Part shown: positions 18,344-25,900 of the stretch, piece by piece
Numbering within the stretch: the first letter of the stretch is position 1
Layout: each line of letters begins with the position of its first letter
Assembly (NCBI GenBank): GCA_002748835.1
Contig: PDTL01000031.1
Coordinates: 1 to 39,531 of the forward strand
Source: Deltaproteobacteria bacterium
GTDB lineage: Bacteria; Desulfobacterota; Desulfobacteria; Desulfobacterales; GCA-2748835
Direction: 5' to 3'
Length of the DNA: 39,531 bases
Made by a program: the position numbers and the translations under genes
The notes under the pieces: model-generated
The model's database searches: none
What the model saw: only the letters and a program-made list of their open reading frames with translations
What the model was told of the DNA's origin: nothing

Positions 18344-18411
18344 TTTAAACTCAACTTTCGGGGTCTTTTTTAAATCATTTAAATTCAATTGGTTATTTTG
18401 TTGAGTTTAAA
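18344..18411. repeat. 12-bp perfect inverted repeat in the mqnB-mqnD spacer
   Basis: TTTAAACTCAAC (18344-18355) and GTTGAGTTTAAA (18400-18411) are perfect complements separated by 44 AT-rich bases. In RNA they would form a large stem-loop between the two menaquinone genes; as DNA they could be paired operator half-sites. Confidence 0.6.
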
Positions 18412-18428
18412 TTTATGGCAGCGATGGA

Positions 18429-19217
18429 CTATTGGCTAAGTGCCAACAGCTGCGGCAGATCCGCCGCCAGCAATCCTGACAGAATCCGGCGGCATTTTTC
18501 AAACGCGCCGTCAAGATCCCAGGCACCGCGATCCCGGCCCCCCACACAATTACTGGCCACACGAACTTCAATGAACGGAATCTTATAATGATGGCACACA
18601 TGGGCCATTCCGGCACCTTCCATGGCTTCCATGGCAGGCGACCAGTCTTTGAACAGGAGATCGGCCCGTTTATCTGTTGCGGTAATGGTTGACACACTGA
18701 GGATGGGACCGGTTGTGACCCGCGTCTTTGGATCCTCAGAGAACCACCTCACGAGATAATCCGCCACCCGTTCGGCCCGGAGGTGGTCCACCGGGTACGT
18801 CTGCTGGATTTTCGTCTCTCCGTGCCTCAACACAGGAAATGGCAAGGGGTCCACAAACCGGTCCGGATCCGGAGATTCCAGGCCGGATGACGCATCAATC
18901 ACCTCGGTCCCGACCACCACATCCCCCATGCCCACCCCAAAAGAAGAGAATGCACCGGCGCATCCAATCTGTATCAGGGCCCTGGGCCGGAGGGTTTCCG
19001 CCAGGGCGGTACTCGCCTGCGCGGCATTCAGCGGCCCCGGCCCTGTGACGATCCCGCCCACCGCCGCACCGGAAACGGTGCCCACAAGACCGCTGCGTCC
19101 GCCGACAGAAAAAGGGCGGATATCCGTCAGCACATGTTGAAGGCCTTCAATTTCAGGGGGTACTGCACCCATAAACCATATGTCAGGGTTTCTTAGCGGC
19201 ATTTGCAGCGATGTCAT
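18429..19217 (-). CDS. mqnB: futalosine hydrolase
   Basis: A nucleoside phosphorylase-superfamily hydrolase that removes hypoxanthine from futalosine in menaquinone synthesis. The 262-residue protein has the family order: MGAVPPEIEGL near the start, GIVTGPGPLNAAQASTAL, IQIGCAGAFSSFGVGMGDVVVGTEV, and the substrate-binding MEAMEGAGMAHVCHHYKIPFIEVRVASNCVGGRD. The adjacent mqnD supports this call over the related MTA/SAH nucleosidases. The start is uncertain: ATGs at 19217 and 19202 both lack a clear ribosome binding site. Confidence 0.88.
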   Translation of the reverse strand: MTSLQMPLRNPDIWFMGAVPPEIEGLQHVLTDIRPFSVGGRSGLVGTVSGAAVGGIVTGPGPLNAAQASTALAETLRPRALIQIGCAGAFSSFGVGMGDVVVGTEVIDASSGLESPDPDRFVDPLPFPVLRHGETKIQQTYPVDHLRAERVADYLVRWFSEDPKTRVTTGPILSVSTITATDKRADLLFKDWSPAMEAMEGAGMAHVCHHYKIPFIEVRVASNCVGGRDRGAWDLDGAFEKCRRILSGLLAADLPQLLALSQ

Positions 19218-19250
19218 CAAGTTAGTCAATTCTAACAACGCATTAAATCA

Positions 19251-19320
19251 GGAACGGCCAGTTACCTGGCTCCCTCTCACAGAATGCTGCGTGCGGTCTT
19301 CCCACTCCGGGTTCCGCGAT
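19251..19320 (-). mobile_element. decayed 3' end (domain V/VI) of a group II intron
   Basis: Read on the minus strand, 19314 down to 19282 has the length and pattern of intron domain V: GAACC start, a GGAAGA loop, CCGCACG and a TTC end. It runs on into TGTGAGAGGGAGC and the hairpin GCCAGGTAACTGGC (19257-19270), which typically follow domain V. The lower stem no longer pairs well (GAACC against CATTC), so it is a dead remnant. The plus-strand frame across it reads PVTWLPLTEC, a phrase often seen when such introns are falsely translated. No reverse transcriptase remains. Confidence 0.5.
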
Positions 19321-19481
19321 AGTATTCGCTTCTTACAAAAGTACTATCCAGAAAACGCGCTTTTCAGTCCTTGTACTTTTTTTTACAAATTTTGTCAAAA
19401 GGTTATACCCAGCGCAAAACAAAGAATCCCATTGGGGAGGGTAGGTGTTAACCCCTTTGCACGCGACAGTGAGAAAATATA

Positions 19482-19510
19482 TTGAAATTTTTTATTATTA
19501 GACTTATATT
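19482..19510 (+). promoter_or_regulatory. strong sigma-70 promoter of the helicase leader
   Basis: TTGAAA (19482-19487), a 17-base spacer and TATATT (19505-19510), five of six consensus bases in each box. Transcription would start near 19517, about 50 bases before an intrinsic terminator and 130 before the helicase ATG. Confidence 0.65.
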
Positions 19511-19516
19511 TATGTG

Positions 19517-19594
19517 TTGTTAAAAAATCGCATTTATGTGTCGATTTCACATTCGCACGAATGCAGACCGTTCACTTTTGTGGACGGTTTTTTT
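19517..19594 (+). ncRNA. putative leader attenuator or small RNA upstream of the DEAD-box helicase
   Basis: A predicted RNA of about 78 bases begins at the promoter and ends at a complete intrinsic terminator. It contains an AT-rich 5' part, a small stem ATGTG/CACAT, and the terminator hairpin. If transcription sometimes reads through, the helicase is expressed; otherwise a short RNA is released. I see no obvious alternative antiterminator pairing by eye, so whether this is an attenuator or an independent small RNA is open. Confidence 0.45.
19567..19594 (+). terminator. intrinsic terminator in the helicase 5' leader
   Basis: ACCGTTCAC (19567-19575) pairs with GTGGACGGT (19580-19588) with one U-G pair, a TTTT loop and a seven-base T-run to 19594. 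It lies 54 bases before the helicase start codon and in the same direction. Confidence 0.8.
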
Positions 19595-19647
19595 ATGTAC
19601 CTTGTCGGCCCCGCACACCGGTTGCCCGGCATCTGTTCGGAAAGCAC

Positions 19648-21336
19648 ATGATGACATCCGCATTTAACGCGTTACCTATCCGGCCGGAGTTTCTTTCTGC
19701 GCTCGCAGAGATGGGGTTTGAAACTCCGACCCCCATACAGGCGAAAGCCATTCCCGTTCTTCTGGAAGGTGAGCGGGATGTGATTGGCCTGGCCCAGACC
19801 GGCACCGGAAAGACCGGTGCGTTTGGTCTCCCCCTGCTTCAGGAGATCATCCCCGGAGAAAAGTATCCCCAGGCCCTGATCCTCTGCCCGACGCGTGAGC
19901 TCTGCCTCCAGATTACCCGGGATTTGATGCGGTTTTCTTCCCATCTGCGTCAGATTCGTGTGGCGGCCGTTTACGGCGGCGCCAGCATGACCCAGCAGAA
20001 ACGCCTGATTCAGGCCGGCGCCCAGGTAATAGTGGCCACACCGGGCCGGCTGCTTGATCTGATCAACCGCAAGTGGATTCAGCTTTCCTGCGTGACGCGC
20101 CTGGTGCTGGATGAAGCGGACGAGATGCTGACCATGGGCTTTCAGGACGACATCGAGGCCATTTTAAGCACCCTGCCCGAAACACACCGCACCTGGGTGT
20201 TCTCCGCCACCATGCCCCCGTCTATTGTCCAGCTGACAACCCGGTATATGCATGATCCCCTTGAGATTTCCACCGATGATCGCAAAGAGACGCCCCGTGC
20301 CATTGCCCATGTCTGTTATATCATTCAGGAAAAAAATCGATACGAGGCCTTGAAACGGCTGGTGGCAGAAACCCGGGAACTTTACGCCCTGGTCTTCTGC
20401 CGCACGCGGGTGGAGACCCGGAATATTTCCGAGCAGTTGTTCAGAGACGGCATTCCGGCAGATGCCCTGCACGGGGACCTGTCCCAGGCCCAGCGGGACA
20501 CGGTGATGCGTAAGTTCCGGAGCGGGACGCTGAAAATTCTGGTGGCCACGGATGTGGCAGCACGGGGGATCGACATCCACGGGATCTCCCATGTGATCCA
20601 TTATTCCCTGCCCGATGATCTGGAAACCTACACCCACCGCAGCGGGCGAACAGCCCGTGCGGGAAAATCAGGCATCTCGGCTGTCCTGGCAACCCCTCGG
20701 GACCGGCGACGCCTGACCGAGATCGAACGGCGTCTCAATTTTAAATTCACCCAAGAACAGGTACCCAGCGGGACGGCCATCTGTCAGCGGCAGCTGACGG
20801 AGTGGGCCCTGTCGGTTGCGGAAACGCCGATTTCAGCGCCGAGTGAGGGCGATTTGATAGCAGCGGTGGTGGCCTCCCTTTCCCACCTGGACAAGGAATC
20901 GCTGATCCGCAAGATGGTGGGACTGCAGTTTTCAGACCTGATCCGTTCCTATCAGGATGCCGGTGACATCAATGTGCCCCTGGAGCCGGACCGCTCTCGG
21001 GCGTCGATCAAAGACCATCATGCCCGAAAACTGAAAGCCACCCGGCGGTTTTTCATCAATGTGGGGCGCTTAGACAAGTTGAATGAAGGGGCGCTGGTCC
21101 GGCTGATCTGCGAAAAAAGCGGTATCCGCAGCCATCGTATCGGTGTTATTGATCTGAAGCGGGAATTTTCGTTTTTTGAAATCGACCAGCGTGCAGCGTC
21201 CCGGGTTCAGCATGCGCTGAAAAACACCCGTTTAGATGGCCGAAATGTGACGGTTCGTGAGGTCAGAGAAAACAGGAGGCGTGCGCCGCAGCGCAGGCGC
21301 GATCGAAAAAACCGGCGTCTGAAACAAAAGAATTGA
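19648..21336 (+). CDS. deaD: DEAD-box ATP-dependent RNA helicase with C-terminal RNA-binding domain
   Basis: A 562-residue RNA helicase of the DeaD/CsdA type, which unwinds RNA in ribosome assembly, mRNA decay and cold adaptation. All core motifs are present: Q motif (GFETPTPIQA), AQTGTGKT, PTRELCLQ, DEAD in VLDEADEMLTMGF, SATMP, and HRSGRTARAGKSG. The C-terminal part has a DbpA/CsdA-like RNA-recognition fold (FFINVGRLDKLNEGALVRLI to VTVREV) and a basic tail rich in Arg and Lys. GGAAAG lies just before the ATG at 19648. The terminator in its leader suggests conditional expression. The exact paralogue (deaD or rhlE-like) is less certain than the family. Confidence 0.9.
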   Translation: MMTSAFNALPIRPEFLSALAEMGFETPTPIQAKAIPVLLEGERDVIGLAQTGTGKTGAFGLPLLQEIIPGEKYPQALILCPTRELCLQITRDLMRFSSHLRQIRVAAVYGGASMTQQKRLIQAGAQVIVATPGRLLDLINRKWIQLSCVTRLVLDEADEMLTMGFQDDIEAILSTLPETHRTWVFSATMPPSIVQLTTRYMHDPLEISTDDRKETPRAIAHVCYIIQEKNRYEALKRLVAETRELYALVFCRTRVETRNISEQLFRDGIPADALHGDLSQAQRDTVMRKFRSGTLKILVATDVAARGIDIHGISHVIHYSLPDDLETYTHRSGRTARAGKSGISAVLATPRDRRRLTEIERRLNFKFTQEQVPSGTAICQRQLTEWALSVAETPISAPSEGDLIAAVVASLSHLDKESLIRKMVGLQFSDLIRSYQDAGDINVPLEPDRSRASIKDHHARKLKATRRFFINVGRLDKLNEGALVRLICEKSGIRSHRIGVIDLKREFSFFEIDQRAASRVQHALKNTRLDGRNVTVREVRENRRRAPQRRRDRKNRRLKQKN

Positions 21337-21459
21337 TGCTGTTCTGGCGTTCACCATATTGACCTTGCGAAAAAAGTGGGTATAGTCTACAGGCATGTAA
21401 GTGGACCATTCCCCGGCGCCACGTACTTTATTAACTTCGATAAAAAGGAGAGGTCCTTC

Positions 21460-22116
21460 ATGACGGCGTCAAACCCGCACACCATTGATGCATCGCTCGT
21501 TCATTTTCTGGAAACAGGTCCGTCAGACGGGCAACCGGTGCTGCTGCTCCATGGCATGCGATTTACGGCCCAAACCTGGCAAGAAACCGGAACCCTGGAC
21601 CGGCTGGCGGATGCAGGGTTTCGCGCGATTGCCGTGGACCTGCCCGGCTTCGGCCAATCTCCGGACGCGGATGGAAGCAAATCAGATATTCTCAAACGGA
21701 TCATCGGCGCCTTTCGTCTGGAGAACCTGGTCATTGCGGCCCCTTCCATGAGCGGGGAATACAGTCTTCCACTGATCATCGACCCTGAGATTTCCCTTGC
21801 CGGCTATGTGGCCATCGCGCCCACCCATGTTCCGGCGTTTGCGCCGTCCCTGAAGGGTGCCTCCCTTCCCGTGCTCGCCATCTGGGGGGATGATGACCCG
21901 GTGGTGCCACCGGCGCATGCTGATCTCCTGGCAGAGGCCCTTCCCAATCTCACCCGGGTGATCATCGAAAAGGGGGGACATCCGACCTACCTGAATCAGA
22001 CAGCCCAGTTTCATGATCATCTGGAAGCTTTCTTGAAGGGCCTGACAGCCTGCCGAAACGTGATACCTGATAAAAGTCATTTGATCTCGGAGCATGATGT
22101 CACCACACTAGGGTGA
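21460..22116 (+). CDS. alpha/beta hydrolase, ABHD14-like
   Basis: A 218-residue serine-hydrolase-fold protein. The oxyanion region is VLLLHGMRFTAQTWQ, the nucleophile elbow is APSMSGEYSLP (Ser within S-M-S-G), the acid lies in WGDDDPVVPP and the His in KGGHPTYLNQT. The elbow and the LPGFGQSP segment resemble the ABHD14/CIB group, whose vertebrate members act as deacylases; many bacterial members are uncharacterised. AAGGAG lies nine bases before the ATG, so I reject the longer frame from 21376. It follows the helicase gene by about 120 bases with no terminator between, so cotranscription is possible. Confidence 0.82.
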   Translation: MTASNPHTIDASLVHFLETGPSDGQPVLLLHGMRFTAQTWQETGTLDRLADAGFRAIAVDLPGFGQSPDADGSKSDILKRIIGAFRLENLVIAAPSMSGEYSLPLIIDPEISLAGYVAIAPTHVPAFAPSLKGASLPVLAIWGDDDPVVPPAHADLLAEALPNLTRVIIEKGGHPTYLNQTAQFHDHLEAFLKGLTACRNVIPDKSHLISEHDVTTLG

Positions 22117-22148
22117 CATTGATTCTACCATTGAGAAACTTCAGTTTT

Positions 22149-22973
22149 TCAGTCGATTCCGCTAATTTCATGGTAGAGCGACTGAAACGCAGAGGTGAGT
22201 TTGTGTCTGGGGTCGAGATAGATCATGGGCATGGCCACCTGATGGGATTCTTTTATTTTCACAGAAGCTGACAGTCGGGTCTGCATCAGGGGGAGCCCGT
22301 CCGCTTCCAGGCGTTCGATCATTTCCCGGGGATGGTTGGCCCGGGGCAGAAACTGGTTCACCACAATACCCTCCACCCGCAGATCCGGGTTGTGATCGCC
22401 CTGGATATCGGCAATATGATTGCCCACTTCGAAAACAGCATCCCGTGAAAACGCATCGCAGTCAAAGGGGATCAGGCAGCGCGAAGCGGCGATGAGCGCA
22501 GATTGACTGTAGAAATTCAAGGCCGGCGGCGTATCAATGAAGACCGCGTCAAAGGCTTTCAGGGCATCAAGCGCTTCTTTGAGTTTGTAGATTTTATGCT
22601 TGGCCGCAAGCTGGGTTTCAATCACGGTCAGTGCGGGATGCGCTGGTAGTACAAAAAAATTGTCAAAACGCGTCGGATGGACATGGTCGGCGATATCCGC
22701 TTTGGGGCGGTTGATCTGTGGCAGAAACGGGTTAAAAGTGAACGCGCTGCTGCTGCCGCTCAGAAAGGTTTTGAAATAATCGTAGACGGTTTTTCCCCCA
22801 TCCTTCGCAGCGCCGTAGCTGTCTCCCATCAGGTACTGACTGGCATTGGCCTGGGGGTCCAGATCAACGACCAGGGTTTTGTTCCCGGATACGGCGCTGA
22901 TGGCTGCCAGATTACACGTCAGCGTGGTTTTGCCCACCCCTCCTTTTTTGTTAAAGATCACCCACCGGGTCAT
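22149..22973 (-). CDS. ParA/Soj-family ATPase without a ParB partner
   Basis: A 274-residue deviant-Walker ATPase of the type that positions DNA or protein cargo. Walker A is KKGGVGKTT (9-17), switch I lies in VDLDPQANASQYL, and Walker B is in AVFIDTPPAL. The body includes a typical LPAHPALTVIE segment and ends IYLDPRHKLTSAFQSLYHEI. AGGAG lies nine bases before the ATG at 22973. No parB or parS-like site is seen nearby, so its cargo is unknown. It follows a methyltransferase gene on the same strand by about 70 bases. Confidence 0.9.
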   Translation of the reverse strand: MTRWVIFNKKGGVGKTTLTCNLAAISAVSGNKTLVVDLDPQANASQYLMGDSYGAAKDGGKTVYDYFKTFLSGSSSAFTFNPFLPQINRPKADIADHVHPTRFDNFFVLPAHPALTVIETQLAAKHKIYKLKEALDALKAFDAVFIDTPPALNFYSQSALIAASRCLIPFDCDAFSRDAVFEVGNHIADIQGDHNPDLRVEGIVVNQFLPRANHPREMIERLEADGLPLMQTRLSASVKIKESHQVAMPMIYLDPRHKLTSAFQSLYHEISGID

Positions 22974-23043
22974 ATGCGCATACTCCTGAAGGCTACCTGT
23001 ATCCTGTCCATGTTGTGTCCTTTTTGAGAGAAGGCATAAAGAA

Positions 23044-23619
23044 TCAGGAAATCCGCTCAAAAATGAAGTGGCCATCTTTTTCATTTTTTAGCGTAAAATC
23101 CGGTCTTAACATCTCCTTCAGTCTTGAATCGCTGATCGTGCCTTTTCCGTAAATCCTGGAACCGAATCGGCTCATGTAGGACAATCTTCCTCCGGTTTTG
23201 ATGACGCGGGTGATTTCTTTGAGCACTTTTTGTTTTTCTTTGATCATGGGTAAGGTATTGTGCAGATAGACCAAATCAATACTCTTGTCTTCCAAGCCTG
23301 TATCGCAACTGGATTGGATGATCGTAACCGTATCCAGCCTGTTTTTGGAGATTTTTTTCTCCATGATTTTTATGGCCTGTTTATGTAAATCAAGGGCAAA
23401 AACGCGCCCTTCGTTACCGACCGCTTTTGCGGCAGGGATGGTATTAAATCCAAGACCACATCCGAAATCAAGGATATAGAACCCCTTTTCAATTCCTGCT
23501 AGCGCGATTTCTTCTTCAATATTCCTGAATCGCTTTCTGATCGTCATCATCAGTCTCATCATCTGAAATGCAAACCAAGGCATTGATTTTTGTTCATTCT
23601 TATCTCGCATATCAATCAT
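23044..23619 (-). CDS. class I SAM-dependent methyltransferase
   Basis: A 191-residue methyltransferase. Motif I is YILDFGCGLGFNTIPAAKAVG, the motif II acidic residue is in RVFALDLHKQAI, then DLVYLHNTLPMIKEKQKVLKEITRVIKTGGRLSYMSRFG. The small size and unadorned fold give no substrate clue. The start is uncertain: an ATG at 23619, a GTG at 23631 or an ATG at 23610, none with an ideal ribosome binding site. Base composition is more AT-rich than the flanking ParA, which hints at separate origin. Confidence 0.82.
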   Translation of the reverse strand: MIDMRDKNEQKSMPWFAFQMMRLMMTIRKRFRNIEEEIALAGIEKGFYILDFGCGLGFNTIPAAKAVGNEGRVFALDLHKQAIKIMEKKISKNRLDTVTIIQSSCDTGLEDKSIDLVYLHNTLPMIKEKQKVLKEITRVIKTGGRLSYMSRFGSRIYGKGTISDSRLKEMLRPDFTLKNEKDGHFIFERIS

Positions 23620-23694
23620 CGTTTTGAACACCTTTGACTAACTTATTTCAGCGTAGGCGGCACTTATTTTATCATTGTTCATGACGCCTGCTCC

Positions 23695-24111
23695 TCAGTA
23701 ATGGGGACACCTATCCGGATCGCTCTTATCGATATATTCTTCTATCAAATTTTTCAATGCGTTCGGGTCGTGCTTTTTCAGTTGATTCAGTGCTGCTTTT
23801 ACATTTTGCTCAAGGCTATCGTTATGCTGGTGCTTGACTTTTTCGATTTGATCTATCAGCTTCCGTAATTTCTCAACGGCTTCACCCGTGTTACCATCAG
23901 CAAGCTCCATCACCGCCTTTGTCAAGATGCTAAGCTGCTTGCCGTAACTGGCCACATCTGCGACGATTTTTGCCTCTATTCTACGGTTACCAGCGAAGTT
24001 AATTTCAAACTGCGGGGATAGCCAGCTGGTAATAGGCGAGATATCCTGTATCACATCGCCGCTTAATGGCCCCTTGAACAACCCCCACCACGGTAATATC
24101 CAGGGATTCAT
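23695..24111 (-). CDS. 138-residue protein of unknown function
   Basis: A soluble protein, no signal peptide, starting MNPWILPWWGLFKG. A central conserved-looking block (WLSPQFEINFAGNRRIEAKI) is followed by long charged helices rich in Lys, Glu and Gln (about 75-125), likely coiled-coil, and a Cys-Pro-His end. AGGAGG lies five bases before the ATG, so translation is well supported. I recognise no family. Upstream, 24112-24400 holds no gene. Confidence 0.65.
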   Translation of the reverse strand: MNPWILPWWGLFKGPLSGDVIQDISPITSWLSPQFEINFAGNRRIEAKIVADVASYGKQLSILTKAVMELADGNTGEAVEKLRKLIDQIEKVKHQHNDSLEQNVKAALNQLKKHDPNALKNLIEEYIDKSDPDRCPHY

Positions 24112-24307
24112 AGAGGCCTCCTCCCATACGATTCATACGAAATGCCTTCAATTAACAGCCACATATCACCCTCCTTGTAAGCGGTGCAATGAAACCAGGA
24201 GGTGGGGTTGTGAGAATATCCGCCTGATAACGACAGGTTAACGGTATTTTCGTCCCCTTCGCACCCGTGGCACGGCATGGATATTCAATCGGGTTGCACC
24301 TCTGGAC

Positions 24308-24330
24308 ATAGTTTATAGTTTATAGTTTAT
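24308..24330. repeat. 7-bp tandem repeat, three copies
   Basis: The unit ATAGTTT repeats three times with a partial fourth, a slippage-prone tract. A diverged relative (TTATAGTTTTA) lies near 24374. It sits in an AT-rich spacer between divergent genes. Confidence 0.75.
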
Positions 24331-24639
24331 CCGAAATGAAATTATATCACACAAGCAACGAGACTATCAAGGCTTATAGTTTTACCTGTGGCGGCCGGGG
24401 ATTAACCATGAAAAGGTGTTACGGTTACGGAATCACCAATGGCTGCTTGTGAAAACATCTGCGGAAGTTGAGGAGATAATGGGGGATACCTGGGAAAAAG
24501 GAGTCATCAATTATTATCTGCTTTACAGGTTCCATGGAATATGATCTCTTTAATCAAAACGTTGCAGACTGAATTTCCGAGCACAAGGAACCGCTGGGGT
24601 TCACCGTATAACGTTAAAAAATATATTCAGGAGGAAGCG
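24331..24639. other. spacer with a possible gene remnant
   Basis: On the plus strand a frame of about 54 codons without a good start, ending in TGA near 24544, reads protein-like (for example NHQWLLVKTSAEVEEIMGD) but cannot be assigned. A short ATG frame at 24479 (19 codons) has GAGGAG upstream; it may be a leader peptide or chance. No other gene is supported here. Confidence 0.25.
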
Positions 24640-25071
24640 ATGAACAAGGAAGATGCAACCTATGCCAATGACATAAAAAGACTTCAGATTGCCGGGCTCT
24701 TTACGCTGAGTTTTATAGGCTCCATAATGCATACGGTCATCCATAATCTGCTCTCCCATGGAATGGACCCAAAGATTATTGCGGAAACGGCACAGATGAT
24801 GAAACAACCCACCATGCAGATCATGTTTTTTGTTTTTACCGTTCTGGGAGCGGCTCCCGCTTTCATGGCGTTTGTTTTTAAGGGAAAAACCAGTTGGAGC
24901 GTGTTAACGATACTGGCCATGGTTCTTTTGGCTCTCAACGGAATGCACTATATTAGTCATATGCTGAAAGCAGATGTTATGAATGGCAGTACAACGCTTG
25001 TGCTGCAATTAGTGCCGGGAATTGTCGGTGTCGTATTTTCTTTCAACTATCTTAAAATATTTAAAGAATAG
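24640..25071 (+). CDS. small four-helix integral membrane protein
   Basis: A 143-residue inner membrane protein with four predicted transmembrane helices: LQIAGLFTLSFIGSIMHTVIHNLL, IMFFVFTVLGAAPAFMAFVF, SVLTILAMVLLALNGMHYISHML and LVLQLVPGIVGVVFSFNYL. Three His-containing turns (HTVIHN, HYISH) in the membrane region could bind a metal or haem. GGAGG lies five bases before the ATG at 24640, which decides the start. It is 14 bases upstream of an exported protein gene and forms an operon with it. I do not recognise the family. Confidence 0.75.
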   Translation: MNKEDATYANDIKRLQIAGLFTLSFIGSIMHTVIHNLLSHGMDPKIIAETAQMMKQPTMQIMFFVFTVLGAAPAFMAFVFKGKTSWSVLTILAMVLLALNGMHYISHMLKADVMNGSTTLVLQLVPGIVGVVFSFNYLKIFKE

Positions 25072-25085
25072 ATGGGGGCGGCCGG

Positions 25086-25580
25086 ATGAAAAGATGTCTG
25101 TTTTTTCTGTTCTTTATTTTTTGCAGCAGTATGGCAATGACAGCCCTGGCGCATACTCCTTTTTTGATACTGATGGATAATGAAGATGGAACCTTAACGA
25201 TTGAAGCCGGGTTTTCCACAGGCGCAGGGGCTGAAGGTGTCACCTGTTCTGTGAAAACGCTTAAGGATGGAAACATCGTCTTGTCCCAGCGATTTCCAGC
25301 GTCGAGCAGCATCACCATTCAGATACCCAAAGAGCCCTATCAGGTTATCTTTGATGGCGGTCCCGGACATAAAGTCGTCAAAAAAGGGCCTGAACCGCCC
25401 GGGGGATTTACTGTGAACAGCGATGCGATTAATCTGCCCGCAGAACCCTCCGATATTACCGGCATACCCGTACCATTTCCCATTCTTATTACCATGATCG
25501 CCATTGCCATTATACTGGTTTTTCTGATCCCTAAAATGAAGCGAAAAAAGGCGTGCAAAAACAAGGATACCTCCTCATGA
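25086..25580 (+). CDS. exported, membrane-tethered protein with predicted N-terminal histidine
   Basis: A 164-residue protein with a signal peptide ending MTALA, so the mature protein would begin with His (HTPFLILMD). A beta-rich periplasmic domain (about 25-105) includes TLTIEAGFSTGAGAEGV and a GGPGH motif, like small periplasmic metal-transport accessory proteins. A Pro-rich linker, one transmembrane helix (about 125-150) and a strongly basic cytoplasmic tail (KMKRKKACKNK) follow. A free N-terminal His often binds copper or another metal. It is cotranscribed with the four-helix protein. Function is inferred only from these features. Confidence 0.72.
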   Translation: MKRCLFFLFFIFCSSMAMTALAHTPFLILMDNEDGTLTIEAGFSTGAGAEGVTCSVKTLKDGNIVLSQRFPASSSITIQIPKEPYQVIFDGGPGHKVVKKGPEPPGGFTVNSDAINLPAEPSDITGIPVPFPILITMIAIAIILVFLIPKMKRKKACKNKDTSS

Positions 25581-25636
25581 ACCCCCCAGCAATTCCCGGT
25601 GAAACCAGGAAGACGTCAGTAAACATAGAAGAATGA

Positions 25637-25843
25637 GGAGAAGAAGCTGTTCCCAGCTCGATATTCACAGACAAGAACAGAGCCATTCGATTTACACCCA
25701 GCACCTATCCGGCTAAAGTTGAATCCACAGCCTTTTTGTTTTACAATTCATTCAGCGATACTGTAGATATGGTGCTCTATGGCGATGATGGCAATCCCGA
25801 TCTCCCCGGATCAGGTATGCGTTGGGGGAGCAGCAATATATGA
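25637..25843 (+). pseudogene. fragment of an exported-protein domain
   Basis: A frame of 68 codons lacking an initiator reads IRFTPSTYPAKVESTAFLFY, then VDMVLYGDDGNPDLPGS. This is the pattern of a beta-sandwich module found in large secreted or peptidase-associated proteins. It begins after an in-frame TGA and ends at TGA 25841. Only one module remains, so it is most likely a leftover of a larger deleted gene. Confidence 0.45.
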
Positions 25844-25900
25844 AGAAGTCGCCAAAGCTACCGTTCATTTCCTTGCTATTGCTGAATGAGGCGCACTAAC

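Noticed and set aside
17429..18373. 314-codon plus-strand frame
   Set aside because: Antisense to mqnD with no family similarity; mqnD is clear.
19180..19485. 101-codon plus-strand frame containing PVTWLPLTEC
   Set aside because: It crosses the group II intron remnant; such phrases arise when intron domain V is translated by mistake. It has no ribosome binding site and no protein-like remainder.
24308..24330. CRISPR-like array
   Set aside because: Units are 7 bases with no spacers; it is a simple tandem repeat. No CRISPR array was seen anywhere in the window.
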